DNA from: Cephalopachus bancanus
Taxonomy: Eukaryota > Chordata > Mammalia > Primates > Tarsiidae
NCBI GenBank assembly: GCA_027257055.1
Contig: JAPVLO010000404.1
Coordinates: 1,054,001-1,118,000, forward strand
Reading direction: 5' to 3'
DNA length: 64,000 nt
Positions 1-12,287 of the stretch are shown here, in pieces. The notes beneath the pieces were generated by a model that did not search any database, was not told where the DNA came from, and saw only the letters and a list, made by a program, of their open reading frames with translations. Position 1 is the stretch's first letter, and every line of letters begins with the position of its first letter. A program made the position numbers and the translations under genes.

Positions 1-900
1 CTAGAAATCTAGAAACAGAATTAATGAAGAGTTGGCAAGACTTTGAGAGTAATGATTTGCCATATTTAAAAAATCCAAAGCACATTCAACCTTGACTTCT
101 TTTAAAATATGTATTTCAACATTTCTAAATTTGGAATTGATCTTACCATTGAGGTTAATGACCTGCTTTCCCTGTTAAGTTAATTTTGTATCTTATAATC
201 AAGTCACATCCCTGGACTGAGGAAATAAGGTAATACATGCTTTGCTATAATAAGCAATGCACTTTGAACAATTGTAGGCAAACATATAGAAAAATTATTC
301 TCATTTCAATACAATACCTCATACGAGGCAGACTTATATAAGACCATATAAAATACAATATTTGTTAAAACTATAAAATACAGACTGAAATGGGGTGTAG
401 AATATAATGAGACACTGAAAACCAATCCAGGATCACAGAAAGGAAGATCTAAATGAGATCAGAACATAGACATTTTTTGTTGTTTTCATCAATTCCTTAA
501 TACCAAAACCATAAGTCTGCTATTTATGGTGTATAATAGATAGGTATATGTTCAGTTCATTGCTTGGTTCACTGTAGGTAAATTTTACTTCACAGTGTGG
601 CTAAATCACTTTGAATTAAATTACATGCTGTTTTCATAAAGTCCTAAATTAGAAGAATTTTATTCTTTCATAAGACTTATCAGCAGTAGTATTGTCAGAT
701 CACCATACAGCGGCAAATATTTTATTATAAGGAAGCAGCTAAATGTCTAAAAGGACTAATAGATTAGGTACAAGTTGGGTCATGGAAGTAGGATATTTAT
801 GCTAGTCTGACAGTTCGTTTCATCTTTGCCTTCATTAATCCTACTCTGATTCCACACATGATCAGAGCATTAGGTGATTTTACTCTGAAATGTCAATGTA
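1..900. other. Gene-free AT-rich sequence, no repeat recognised
   Basis: No frame of useful length, no splice-bounded open segment and no repeat I recognise. The stretch is uniformly AT-rich and looks like old, decayed intergenic or intronic DNA. Confidence 0.5.
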
Positions 901-914
901 TTGTACTTTATTTT

Positions 915-1055
915 CTGTTTGCTTCTCTTTCTCCCCATCTAGATTGCAAAACTTCAAGGATGAGGGCCATATATAATTTGTCTTGGTGTCCTGAGCACAG
1001 AGAGCTACCTAGAACAGAGTAGGTATTCAGGAGATAATTTATTCTGTGTAGTTCA
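915..1055 (+). repeat. L2 LINE 3'-end fragment
   Basis: The order of a pyrimidine-rich start, 'TAGATTGCAAA...CAAGGATGAGGGCC', a 'TGTCTTGGTGTCCTGAGCAC' block and 'AGAACAGAGTAGGTATTCAG' matches the usual L2 3' end (short description of an item, 'main reason for cost' and 'last-used' like blocks are well conserved in many copies). It is an ancient inactive relic. Everything from here to about 1740 is otherwise plain; the 93-codon frame at 1085-1366 has no coding character. Confidence 0.5.
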
Positions 1056-1744
1056 ATAACTTAACTCTAGCCTGTTCTTTCCTCTTGGAATGGAGAATCC
1101 TAGTGAGTTTCCCATGTGGGGACCATGCTGAAAGGCTACATCAAATAAGAACCAGTGTTCACAAAACTACCATGTCTGTCCACTCTATAAAAGGGAAACC
1201 ATCACTATTTAGCTACTTAACAGACTGTAGAGAGATTCCCAGCTGTCCCCTCATCCCCCAAGAAATGTTAAATCTACCAACTAAAATTGGTAAAAACCGT
1301 TTTAGTGGAAGAATTTCTTTCAGAGAAATCACCACACAACAAGGTGAAAAATATTCACAGCACTAAGAAGGGATAAGGAAAATCTAACCACATGATTATT
1401 GAAGTCAGGTCTGACTCCGTCACATGGCAGTGATTTGAATATGTATCATGTTGGGTGAAGGTTAATCCTATTTAGACAGAAGTACACCACTCTTTTACTT
1501 CACTGCTTGTTCATTATTTCTTGAGCAGCTAGCATGATATTCATCAACCTCCAGAATTTTCTTTCTCAGAGAAGCATGCAATGAAGGATTTGGCTTGCAG
1601 CTTCTTTTGCATACTGAGTTGTATATTTGCGAACACTTATTTGGGGTGGCTTAGGGGTAGGTTAAGAAATCTGATGGTGTAGGCTAGACCATTCCCAACC
1701 ATGCCTTGGAGATGTACTGATGCTATGGAAAACATACAAGTGAC

Positions 1745-1850
1745 AACAGGAGACATGGTCTTCAGTATGTCACCTGGGTTCTTTGTACCTCAGCTTTTTC
1801 CTCTTTAAAATGAAAGAGTTGGATGAGTTCACCTCTAGTTTCCTTCTACT
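1745..1850 (+). repeat. MIR core fragment (weak)
   Basis: A 'tcacctgggttc...cctcagctttttcctctttaaaatgaaa' order resembles the MIR core ('ttacttaacctc...cctcagtttcctcatctgtaaaatg'). It is short and diverged, so the call is weak. Confidence 0.35.
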
Positions 1851-1859
1851 TATAAAAGG

Positions 1860-3410
1860 GTATGACCTTAAGGAAACAAGAGGGCTTTATAGTTGCTCGC
1901 AGAGTCTGAAAAATCAGCACACTATATTTTTCTAAAGTTATAGATAACACGTGGCTTTATAGCATCTAAAGAAGCTTTTCTTATAACCTACTGTTAAAGA
2001 TACAAAAGATCAATGACAGAAGGGTTGTCCACAAGGGGTGTTCATAGTCTTCTTTTGGAATGCTGAGGGTCAAAGAAGGTGACAAAAGGTGACAGCCAGG
2101 GTGGAAAAGTAATTCCTAAAAAAGGTAAGTCAATTGAAGCTGACACTTAAGGTGTAGCAGTATCTGGTAGAAAATAACAGTCTCTGTAGCTATCTACAAT
2201 TCAGCTTTATAAGGCTGAAAAAGTAAGGAATAATTTCAGGACATATTATCTAAAGCATTCTGCAAAGGGAACCTTAAAAGTGTACCTTACAAATTCACAG
2301 GCAGCACTAAAGTTTAATATCCTGCTTTCTCAACCCAAATTTCCACAAGTTGCATTTCTATATACATGGGACATTTTTTAATCATCTATTTTTTCATATA
2401 TTTCTCCTCTACAGCTATCTTGTCTTTAACAGTAACTCCCTCATGTTCCTATAGTAAGTCGACAGCCAAAATAACCAAAATAAAATTGTAAGCCTAAAAA
2501 GGATCTAAAAATTCAAGTTGGACAAACTTGTTTAGAGAAAAAAATCAGTCTGTTTTTACGGCATTATAAGACTTGCAATGATTTTCTCTTAATATTTTTA
2601 GATACTGCTAGTCAATGCAAACTAAATCAATAATTTAAACTCGTTAAGAAAAATGTCGTTACTGATACCACCTTATACTCTAAAAATGTAAATTTGAAAG
2701 ATTAATACTTATAAAATGATAAAATAGTCTACATAGTAACTGTCATGCTATAAATGGATCTTATAATCAATACGATGATGTGTTATCAAATCAAAATCAA
2801 AGAATATTCCCTAAATTCCAATGAATTTTTAACTTACCAAGATAGAAGTTATTAAACAAATCTTTGGAAATATTTAAAAAATAATTGCAAACTAAGGAAA
2901 TCAGATATTAAGCTAAAATAAATAAGAAGGCATCTCTTTGAGTGCATGTCTCTGTCCATGTTTCCACGGCAACTATTTCTTTCCTTTCCTGCTTCCCTAA
3001 TTTCTTTGTTGATCGATATTTTATGGTAATTGTTTCCATGGAAACTTGTACTGGTTTACTTTTCTTCTAGCCTAAATCACCACCTTCCCAAAAGGTGAGC
3101 CAAAAATGTGAAATTTCTCAGCAAAGATGAATTTAGAATAGCTAGCACTTGGGGACAAATTATTTTTAAATGGCTCATTGTCACTTTGTGTCTCACTTTA
3201 CCGCCTCACACCGCCTCCATCTACTTCTCCCTATACCATCTCCCATATACTGACACATCCTTTTCTTCTCCAAGATGCAAAAGTCTCTTCCACCCTCAAA
3301 GTCTTTCTTCCATATAGTTACAGGCTATCTATAGTAACAAGAACACTCACGTTTTCCAACTAAAAATCGCAACAGACCTTTTCCTCCTGAGGAAAAAAAA
3401 TGTATACAGA
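1860..3410. other. Gene-free AT-rich stretch
   Basis: About 1.5 kb with no recognised repeat and no supported gene. The short open frames at 3108-3363 are overlapping and lack any family resemblance; they lie in a Pro/Ser-rich pyrimidine-biased patch. Confidence 0.5.
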
Positions 3411-3419
3411 CACTTTAAT

Positions 3420-3600
3420 GTAATTCAACACATTTACTGAGTGTCTGTCCAGTATGTTACAGGCACTGAACTGACCACCAGTGGATATGTTATGAGTGGG
3501 TGGTGGTACTTGCCCCAAAAGAATCCACACTCTTGTAAAAACGTATGAACATGAAACAGATAATTTCAGACTAACAAATGTAAAAAACACTGTGTATACC
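3420..3600 (+). repeat. Ancient dispersed repeat, 'gtgtctgtccagtatgt...caggcactg' head
   Basis: 'CATTTACTGAGTGTCTGTCCAGTATGTTACAGGCACTGAACTGA' order recalls the very common mammalian repeat with 'ttattgagcgcctactatgtgccaggcactg'. I do not commit to a family name. Further same-strand copies or pieces lie at 8745, 12610, 16600, 21630, 23090, 55225, 56455 and 59615. Confidence 0.4.
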
Positions 3601-3647
3601 AGATCACAATTTCACAGTCTCACTAGATAAACACACAGATTCATAGT

Positions 3648-3690
3648 GCACACATGCACACATGCACACAAGCACCACACATGTAAATGT
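3648..3690 (+). repeat. Imperfect (ACACATGC)n simple repeat
   Basis: A short run of CACACATG/CACACAAG units forms an imperfect microsatellite. Confidence 0.6.
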
Positions 3691-3999
3691 AAGAATGCAT
3701 AAAGTAAATATTATAACAGAGGTTTGCCCAAAGAATAAAGAAATAAATCTGATTTTTAATAATCATAAATATATGAGTTGAGGTCCCACAGGAAACATAA
3801 CTCAACTTAAAATGGTTTAGATTAAAGAATACAATGAAGGAGGTATATACAGAGTTAATATTTAGTTTCCTGCTAGAATTTTTTTTCTAACCCAGACCCT
3901 CACTATTACCTAAAATGAAGGTTAACTTAGGTCACCCTTTCATACCCCATGCACTATCATATAGATCTGTGCTAGTACTTACACTGAATTTTAAAGATT

Positions 4000-4108
4000 T
4001 TCTTTTCTAGACTTAAGATCTGGGAGAGCAGGGAGTATGGCCATCTCATCTCCTTACTGCTGGTGTCCAAAAATAGTATGTGCTTAATAAATGTATGGCC
4101 TCTACTGG
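4000..4108 (+). repeat. L2 3'-end fragment
   Basis: 'CTAGACTTAAGATCTGGGAGAGCAGGGAGTATGGCC...TATGTGCTTAATAAATGTATG' follows the conserved L2 3' end ('tgtaagctccttgagggcagggac...tgcttaataaatg'). Confidence 0.65.
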
Positions 4109-4724
4109 GAAAGACAGAGTTATAGATAATTAAAGTTACTAATCTAGAAATTTGTGTAATACAAAACTAACCGTAGAAAATGCTGAAAGCAGAAATACAC
4201 AAATATGCCAGGGAAGAACTGAGACTACTAGAAATCAATACTATGATAATTTTAAAAAATGATCTTAGTGGATGTGACAATTTGAGTTATATTTGACATG
4301 CGTTCAAGATTTCATCGTACAGAGATAAGGTCGGGTTGGTATCTCACAATGGAGGGAACATCACGAGTGGCATCACAGAGGCAGGAAAGAAACAGAAGAT
4401 ATCTAGAGAAAGATATCCTTTGATTGGATGCCAAAGGCTCACTCATGGGAATACTGCTGGGAACGTCAACTGAAGGTGTGGGTCAGAGCTTGACTGCTCA
4501 TGAACTTCAGCACCCAAGTTGAAATAGACAATATGGATTTGTGTCCTCACATTTGGTGGTTAACATTCACCAAACAAAAACAGGCTTATCTGAAAGCCAT
4601 TTTTATAATGACTACAGGCTGTTCATTCTTCACCAAGCAATTCTTACTGTGTTTATCAGTTAGGTATTCGTCTGGTCCTGGCATCTATGTATGCAAGATC
4701 CATGTACCTTTCTTTGCGATGTTG

Positions 4725-4915
4725 TCTGGTAGTTAAGAGCAAGAACTGTGGGACTAGGCTGATCTGTGTTTTATTGAGGCTTTGCCACAAACTGTCTATG
4801 TCATCTTGAGCAGTTTATTTCTCCACACGTGTTTCAGGTCATTATTTTGAGAATTCAACGAGGAAGTATTGGCAAAAGCTTTAGAACAGTGCCTGACAGT
4901 AAAGTCTCAGTACTA
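4725..4915 (+). repeat. MIR SINE, near full length
   Basis: From the tRNA-derived head 'CTGGTAGTTAAGAGCAAGAACTGTGGGACTAGG' through the core 'TGCCACAAACTGTCTATGTCATCTTGAGCAGTTTATTTCTCC' to the tail 'TTTAGAACAGTGCCTGACAGTAAAG' the order is that of MIR. The 136-codon frame 4869-5279 starts inside this MIR and runs on into plain sequence, so I do not call it a gene. Confidence 0.75.
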
Positions 4916-5889
4916 CATCACATGCTTTATGATGGCATATATGGCTGTGGAAGAGATGAAGAAACTGAGAGCTAAGAGTCTCAGGAGCCGAGGTCCCCAG
5001 AACCAGCTCCTGTCCCCCTCCTTCTTCTCTCGCCCCACCCCTACACCTGTTTCTTCCTTGGCATGTAATGATGCAGCTATGTCTTCCCTTGTGCTTCTTG
5101 AGGAAAAAAAAAGTCATTTGCAGCCAACTCCAAGTTTAGTTGGCAACAAATCCCATAGGAAACCAGACAACAAGATTCTCTCCAAAGCAAATATGAACCG
5201 TATCAATAGAAATATAGTTTACAGAATCTGGATATCCTTCTCTGGCACCCTGTGGACCACATTTGAACACTCAGCCTAGTTTGAGATGCTGCCCATTGGA
5301 TATTAACAGGCAAGACAGCATCCCAGGAAGGGTATGTGTGTTACTTAATGGTATGAAAACCATGCCATAGAAGAAAAAAAAATTGAAAGACATAGCGATA
5401 TTTAGTATGGAACACAGTAGACACAGGGTGTATGAGAACTGACTTTAAATAGAGGGAGGTTTTAATGCATAGTGGAGAGGTTCTTGAGAACCTCAAGGCC
5501 AGTCTCCCTTAGCCATTGCTTATATTTTATGACCACTGTCATTTGAGCATGATCAGATAGCACCTGTTTTTTGAGGCAGGCATCTTTGCCCATTTCACTC
5601 ACTGCATGCATCAGAGAAGGTTCTGGGGAGGTGGCTGCTCATTGTTATGTCCTCAGAAGAGGGAATGGAAGAACTTTAATTTAGAGGTTTCATTTGTATA
5701 TTTATGGCAAACATATCCAAATGTTTTCTTGGTCAGAAAAGTGCCTGCCTTTTGTGAGGAATAATCATTTGGTATGTATTCTCATGGTGCTGATTAATCC
5801 TTTCACTTATTTAAGAAAAGATTACTGAACAAAGATGCTTACAAATGAGAACAAATTTCCTGCTCTTTGAAAATCTAAGCCCTGTAAAC

Positions 5890-6490
5890 AATTCCTTTAT
5901 TTAAAATTATAGTAAAATACACATAACAAAATATTTACCATTCTAACCACTTTAAAAAATACACTTCAGTGGTATTTAGTACAGTATTTTGCAACCACCA
6001 CTATCATCTAATTCCAAAATATATTCATCCCCCTGCACTAATTAAAGCAGTCACTCCTTGACTACTTCTAATCTGTTTTCTATTTCTGTCTATATGAAAT
6101 TGCCAATTCCGGGTATTCATATGAATGGAATCCTGCAGTATGTGGCCTTTGTGTCTCTTTTCTTCCACTCAGGATAGCGTTTTCAAGGCTTGTCCATGTT
6201 GTAGCAGGTATCTGTATTTCATTTATTTTTATGGTTGAATAATATTCCATTGTATGGGTACACCACATTTTGATTATCCATTTGCCTGTTGATGGACATT
6301 TGGATTGTTTTCACTTTTCGGCTACCGTGAATTGTTGTGCTATAAGTATTTTTGTGTAAGTTTTTGTTTGAACAGCTGTCTTCAATAGTTTGGGGGGTAT
6401 ATACCTAGAAGTGTAATTGTTGCTGTGTCATATAGTAATTCTGTGTTAAACTTGTTAAGAAACTCTCTCTTTTATTGTTGTGTTTTGGGG
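5890..6490 (-). repeat. Old L1 (L1M type), ORF2 3' end and 3' UTR, antisense
   Basis: On the minus strand this reads as the end of L1 ORF2 and its 3' UTR. The frame 6080-6268 contains the 'THTMEYYSTIK' motif equivalent to the conserved 'HIYTMEYYAAIK' of L1 ORF2. The element is split by an Alu-type SINE and resumes at about 6785-6830. It is diverged and inactive. Confidence 0.8.
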
Positions 6491-6770
6491 GTTTTTTTGA
6501 GTTGGGAGTCTCACTCTGTCACCCAGGCTGGAATGCAGTGGCGCAATCACAGCTCACTATAGCCTCAACTTCCTGGACTCAGGCGATCCTTCTGCCTCAG
6601 CTTCCTGAGTGGCTGAAACCACAGACTTGCACTGCCACACCCTGCTAATTTTTGTAGAAAGTGGTCTTGCTATGTTACCTAGGCTAATCTCGAACTCTTG
6701 GCTTCAAACAATCCTCTCACCTTGGCCTCCCAAAGTGCTGGGATTGTAGTCGTGACTCACCGCAGCTGAC
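6491..6770 (-). repeat. Old Alu-type SINE (AluJ-like), antisense, inserted in L1
   Basis: A dimeric 7SL-derived SINE on the minus strand: poly-T head, 'GTCTCACTCTGTCACCCAGGC' right-arm end, and 'CCTCCCAAAGTGCTGGGAT' left-arm start. It lacks the 'ACTCCAACTC' end of the younger SINEs here. The L1 flanks share 'CTCTCTCTTTT' (near 6463 and 6771), a plausible TSD. Confidence 0.9.
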
Positions 6771-7399
6771 CTCTCTCTCTTTTTTTTAAAAAATGAGATT
6801 TCCAAACTTCATATTCGTTGGTTTGCATGCAATTTGTGGGATTAGGAGATACTGTCAGACCTTTATTCCCACTTCTTTAGAATTTAGCAATATCCTCTTT
6901 GATGTGAAAATGCAAATACAAATCCATTCATGATAATGATCAAAATTATAATCCTATAGATAAATTTTTAGGAAAGGTATGGATCTAGAGGGGGATTTCT
7001 GTGTGTCACCTATCATTCCTCTTTCACTGTGCATCTGGAGCCCTGGCCCTGCTGCTTCCAAGTTGACCTCTGACATCATCCAATGGGAAGAGGATATTCA
7101 AACCTTCTGAGCTGGCTGAATTCGGACTCATGCCGATGTTCCCCCAACAGAAACGTGCCTTCAGAGTTTTAGATTCTTCAGGAGACACTGAAAATCTGAA
7201 TGTTTATGTGATCGTCTAAGTCATCAAGGCTGGCAGCTCATTTGCATTTAAACAAATGAAACAAAGCAAAGCATAACAAAACATAGGCCAAGCAAAACAA
7301 GTCTGGGAACTGAATTGTACTCACAGGGATTTGGGGCATCTGCTCGCTTTCTCTTTGCAAGTATACCACCACTCATGTGATCATAACAACAATGCAATC

Positions 7400-7530
7400 A
7401 ATAATAACTAATGCATTTACACGAAATACTATGTCCTAGGCACTAATATAAGCATTTGACACATGTCAACCTAATTTAATTCTCACAACAGTTCCGTGAG
7501 GTATGTGTGATTTCATTGCCGTTATTCCCA
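7400..7530 (-). repeat. MIR, antisense
   Basis: 'GCATTTGACACATGTCAACCTAATTTAATTCTCACAACAGTTCCGTGAGGTA' order is the minus-strand MIR 3' region ('cattatctcatttaatcctcacaacaaccctgtgaggta'). Confidence 0.65.
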
Positions 7531-7539
7531 CAGCACACC

Positions 7540-7705
7540 TCTCAGAGTACTTCAGTTATTTATTCATGAACTTGACTTGCTTTATATATTGTAAGCTCAT
7601 TATGGGCAGTGACCATGTTTTACTCCCATTTGTGACCTCAAGACTGAGTCCGGTGCCAAGAATATGTAGATATTCACTAAATTTTGGTTAAGTGAATGAC
7701 TAAAT
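7540..7705 (+). repeat. L2 3'-end fragment
   Basis: 'TATATTGTAAGCTCATTATGGGCAGTGACCATGTTTTAC...AGTCCGGTGCCAAGAATATG' matches the L2 tail order. A 62-codon frame at 7503-7691 is part of this relic. Confidence 0.6.
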
Positions 7706-7864
7706 TGTATCTTCCCCTGACTATAATTCTGGTCTGCCCTGTAATAGCAAATACAATCACAAATATTTAAGGCTTTCTGTGTGCATGGGGCAGTGCCAGA
7801 CAGTTACCGTAGCTATTAGTTTATTTTATTTTAAAGGCCACATTGTGAAGAATTCAAGTACTTC

Positions 7865-8170
7865 GTCTCTAGAAACAGAATTCCTGATTCAAATCCTGCC
7901 TCTACTAGTTCTGGCTTGTGTGATCTTCACTAAATCACATACTTCTATATAATTCCTTTTTCATGTCTTCAGATGGTGGACAATAATGTACAAATGGTTA
8001 TACTCAATCTATTCCACTGATTACCACATACTCCATACTGTTCTAAGCAATTTATAGGAATTGTCTCTCTTAATTGGTAACCAGCTTGTAGATTTTGTGA
8101 GAAATAAATAAGTTAATTAACATAAAGCATTTATATTTTGTTTGGCGTATAGTAAGCATTGAGAACAGTT
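7865..8170 (+). repeat. MIR relic, diverged
   Basis: 'CTGATTCAAATCCTGCCTCTACTAGTTCTGGCTTGTGTGATCTTCACTAAATCAC' is the MIR core; the later 'AAATAAGTTAATTAACATAAAGCATTTA...TAGTAAGCATTGAG' fits a MIR 3' end. The middle may belong to another relic. Confidence 0.55.
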
Positions 8171-8189
8171 GACTATTCTTATTCTGTTT

Positions 8190-8325
8190 GCTTTACCAGA
8201 CAGGAAATTAAGTAATAGAGAGACTGAGTCAATTGTTTAGAGCTTAATAACTAGCAAAGTGGGCTTTAAACTACATCCCTCCTGGCTTAAACCTCTCCTT
8301 TTAGCCACGATGCTATACTGCCCAT
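8190..8325 (-). repeat. MIR, antisense
   Basis: 'CAGGAAATTAAGTAATAGAGAGACTGAGTCAATTG' through 'CTTTTAGCCACGATGCTATACTGCC' is the minus-strand MIR head. It lies tail to tail with the preceding MIR. Confidence 0.65.
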
Positions 8326-8744
8326 TTTCTTGAATATTCCTTCCCCTTCCCCTTCTCTCTACCTCTGCAGTGTCTACTTAGTCCCTGGGGTTCAGTCAAA
8401 ATTGGGTATTTTCCCTTTCTCTCACTAGCTCTGGTGTTTTCGGGCAATTTATTTTGTACAAAACTGTGATATTTCCCCCTTATCATTACCACAAACAGAA
8501 CTTTAATTTTTAGTAAAAAACTCCTCCTTGTCATAGATTTTAGGTCCTGTCATTTTATTTCTGTACCACGGCCTAGTACAGGCCTAGTACAAAAAACACA
8601 TAATATATGTGGGGTTCTAGCAGGTGGGTAGAACCTTTGGAGCTTTGATCAAAGACCACTCCTGCTCCCTTGAAGTGGAAGTCACTTAAAGCATTGGGTT
8701 GACGGACAAAACCCAGTTGGGTTGAAGGAGACTCAACCCGACCA

Positions 8745-8870
8745 CCCATCATTCACCCATCGATTCACAGATTCATTCAAGATATGTTCTTGGTTTCAGG
8801 GCCTCTGCTAGGTACTTTTGCTGTATTCATTCCTTGTCTCTGAGGGCCTTAACCTCAGACACTTCCACAT
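8745..8870 (+). repeat. Ancient dispersed repeat, head fragment
   Basis: Weak match to the same family as 3420-3600 ('ATTCATTCAAGATATGTTCTTGG...GGCCTCTGCTAGGTACTTTTGCTG'). Confidence 0.3.
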
Positions 8871-8949
8871 CAGATGGGTCAATCCTGATGACAAAAATGT
8901 GATGGATTTTGCAACCAGATAGCCACCACATCTTTTTCACATAGTATAC

Positions 8950-9043
8950 ATTGATTCTTTTTTTTTTTTTTTTTTTTTGAGAAAGCAGGATTTATTGCGA
9001 GGACAGAAAAACTTTCACAGTGGGTTACCCTATTGATTCTTTT
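8950..9043 (-). mobile_element. Short retroposed RNA 3' end (copy 1) with poly(A) and TSD
   Basis: A poly-T run of about 20 is followed by roughly 50 bp that on the minus strand carries an AATAAA signal a few bases before the poly(A) start. The insert (about 8962-9031) is bounded by the direct repeat ATTGATTCTTTT at 8950-8961 and 9032-9043. The right copy is followed by AA, the L1 endonuclease-type TTTT/AA context. A second insert with the same 3' end lies at 54252-54397. What the source RNA was is not shown here. The AATAAA close to the end suits a retroviral LTR R region or an mRNA 3' end. Confidence 0.7.
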
Positions 9044-9044
9044 A

Positions 9045-11215
9045 AAACAGAGTTTAAAAGGAAAAAGCGTGCCGTGAGCACTCTCTCTTACTGTCTGAGT
9101 TTTTGTGTCTCTCTGCCTCTGTCTCTTTCCTTTTCTCTTGTTCTCTCCATCTCATTGAAAGAGAGTGGTCAGATTATTCTAGTTCAAATGTGATGATTTC
9201 TGGTAAAAAAACAAAACAAAAAACTACTGCTAGTTGAGTCAGAGTTACACAGGTTCCCTTTTTGGCAACTGGAGGGAGCTTGAAGATTCTGGCCCTTTAT
9301 CTCTGTCATCTGCGTACCTGGTAGCCAACAGACCACGTGTGAAATATGTCACTTAAACCTCTGGCGCTCTAAGTTTTCCACAGCATTCTGCAGAATAATT
9401 AATCAAGTGTATTGACTAATTCTGTAGTACACCTGTAATGCCACCTGTACCGCAGCTCAACAAATGTGGATAAATTAAAGAAACTTCAAAGAATGTACCA
9501 CAAACTGATTAAGAAAATGGGGAGAATCATTTAGAGAAAAGATTAAAGGAGCCAATTATGCACAGCTTGACTGAGCAGAAGCTAAAGGGAGAGCTAATGG
9601 CTCTTTGATATTATTCAAAGATACTAAATGTTGAGGAGGAAAAAATATTTTGTATGATACAACAAAGTGCTATTAAGCGCAATGACAGAATTGAGAATGA
9701 GAATATTTAAATAAAGTATGTGTGAACTCTATTAAAAATAACATTTACTAAATTATGAAGTTGTCTTTTCAATTATAAAGTGGAAGATTTTCCTCAAATA
9801 AATAAAAATAACCATAGAAAAATATACTAACAAGTTTTTAATGAAAACGATTTTAATTCTTGTTGAACAGTTTAAATGACCTGCTATTTTGTAAATGTTT
9901 ATTAATTTCCAATTTGAGCAATTATTTCATTCCAACAAGGATCTATTCTGTCCCCAGATATTTCTACAATATATATCCTAAAAAATCCTAGGTCTCTAAC
10001 TATATAAAAGAGGACAAGGATATCAATAACAAAAAAAAGCCTTTTTAGGATTTTTTTTCAGTGACACATCTCCAAGAAAAATGGGAACTATTTACCAGCT
10101 TGTAACATTTCTGTGTTCTGGTGCCATGGTATTTTCTTTTCCTAAGTGAGCAAGTTATTCCAGTTCATACAGGAAAATTGCATGAAAGTGTTACTATCCA
10201 AGTCCTGCAGATCACTGTGATACTACCAAAAGAATATAATATAAGTTGTTGAAAACTAACAAATAAGATAACCTTAAATCATTACTTTGACAAAACCAAC
10301 CTTTCTAAGAATATAGTTATCTTTTTAGCAAGTGAGAAGATCCTGGTTTGTAACTTAAATTATAGCACTGGAGAAAAAAGGGAAAAAGAGAAGGTTTGAT
10401 TACATGAGTAAAATTCAAAATACAATCATGAAAAATATTGGCAACAGTTTTAATATTTGTACACTACTGCAGAGATAGTTCAAGTTTATAATAAAATGAT
10501 AAGAAGTCTGACATAACATGGAAATTACAGAAAGCAAAATAGGGAGAGAATGTCCACAGTGTCCCCAGATACTGAGAGATGCCATCTTAGAGGCAACATC
10601 TAGGTGGTCACGGTATATTACACATAGATTCTGGCTTTCTTATCCTTTGTTAGAGTGCTGTGGGTTTTTCAATGAGAACGAGATCTCTCACATGACATTC
10701 AGTCCTCAGTCAAGACCTGAAATTTTCTTCCCTTTTTTATCTTCCTAATTCATTGCTATTGCATGTTTTACAGAGATTTCTCCACAGTCTTTTCCTCTAT
10801 GTAAGGAAATTCAGTTTTACTCTCTTGTTTCTTGTTTTTTCTTCCATAAAAATTGCTGCTTAGTCTTTAAGCGACAAAGTTCCTCACATGGGCATCGGTT
10901 GGGATTAGTTTGCCTCAGGCAGATACCTTTTCTGATATCAACATTCCCACTTGCATTCACAACTTTAGCTCTGGGTCCCTTCACTTGGATATTAAATCCC
11001 ACCAGCCTTTGTCTGAGAATCTTACATGGATGATTTCCATATGTCAACCATTCTTTGGCCTACATCTTCCTCATAAAATCTTGGGAAAATTCAGCTTATA
11101 AAAGCACTACTAAAAGTTAATCTGTTTGAATTCATGTTCAAAAAAATCCATTGAAATGTATATTCTAATCATCATCCATGTATGCTCATTCCTGAAGTGG
11201 AATAAACTATGATTA
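9045..11215. other. Gene-free AT-rich stretch
   Basis: About 2.2 kb with no gene supported and no repeat named. Part around 10370-10510 ('TTTGATTACATGAGTAAAATTC', 'AAATATTGGCAACAG') has an L1-like flavour but is too diverged to call. The overlapping frames at 10518-11101 are short and on both strands. Confidence 0.4.
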
Positions 11216-11224
11216 TTCCACTTA

Positions 11225-11400
11225 ATCCTCCCTATATCAATTTGAATTAAGTATTACTAATAAGCCCATTTTACAGATGAAAAGATTGAAGCACAGAAAA
11301 GTTAAATAACTTACGTAGAGTAGATTAGACTAAAAAATGATAATGTCGGGATTTGAATCAATGTACTTGAGAGTCTAGAGGCCATGGCCCATGACATTGA
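11225..11400 (-). repeat. MIR, antisense
   Basis: 'CCCATTTTACAGATGAAAAGATTGAAGCACAGAAAAGTTAAATAACTTACG' and 'GGGATTTGAATCAATGTAC' follow the minus-strand MIR order very clearly. Confidence 0.8.
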
Positions 11401-11564
11401 TCATCATGTTATATTATCACCAGAATGGACATAGACCTGGTAAAGAGTTCTGAGAACTGGATGTAAGGCCATTGGTCAGTTGGTGTTGTAAAAGTTTGCC
11501 TTTATATGACAGATGATATATAAAAAGCCCATCCTTTCTTTACTACAAAACCAGTCTACATGTG

Positions 11565-11616
11565 AGTGAAAACTCTCGCTCTCTGTCTCTCTGTCTCTCT
11601 GTCTCTCTGTCTCTCG

Positions 11617-11678
<62 letters not shown>

Positions 11679-11690
11679 TGTGTGTATGTA
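11565..11690 (+). repeat. Compound (CTCTGT)n(TC)n(TG)n microsatellite
   Basis: Units of CTCTGT give way to TC dinucleotides and then about 25 TG dinucleotides with small interruptions. The long alternating purine-pyrimidine TG run is of the type able to form Z-DNA. Confidence 0.95.
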
Positions 11691-12287
11691 GCTACAAATA
11701 CTTTGGATTTGCAAAAACACAATTTTTCCTGCTAAAATGACGTGCTTATTTCATAAGTCATCTATTCTAAAGTGTCATCAGATGCCTGGGAAGGGAGCTT
11801 TTTGTAAAGTACTCTTGAGATGGGCTGATATATTTTATACAACCTTCAACGTAGAAGTAGAATTGGAAGTGTGTATGAGGAAAGAAATAAGAAAACAAAA
11901 TCAGAGGCCTACTGGAACAAAGGCACATGGTAGCAAACCCGCCCACTCCCCAAATCCTAACACTGATGAACCTGAGTCCTCACTGTACATTTAACAGGTG
12001 CTGCTTTGCAGTCTGTCTTTTACTGTGGTCTTTTGTGCTTATTTTACTTTTCACATCTACTCTCTTCTACTCCCCCGGGGAATACGGAGCCTTCCCTTTT
12101 GTCTCCGGGCACCTTATCCGCAGGCGATCAGCTATATCTTAAGTGAATATCTACCTGTGGAATCGATATGAAGATTCAATGCTCAGGAAGTGCAAGGCAT
12201 AAAAACATTAACTGGTTTCCATGACTTCTGTTTCTCCTTTGGCCAAAATTGCTCTTTTTCCAAGGTCTATTTTCATTTCATGAGTTA

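Noticed and set aside
4869..5279. 136-codon open frame.
   Set aside because: It starts inside a MIR, shows no domain or periodicity, and has a competing minus-strand frame.
9045..11215. Search for small RNA genes (tRNA, U6, 5S, 7SK) here and across the window.
   Set aside because: No diagnostic internal promoter or conserved block was seen beyond the 7SL-derived SINEs.
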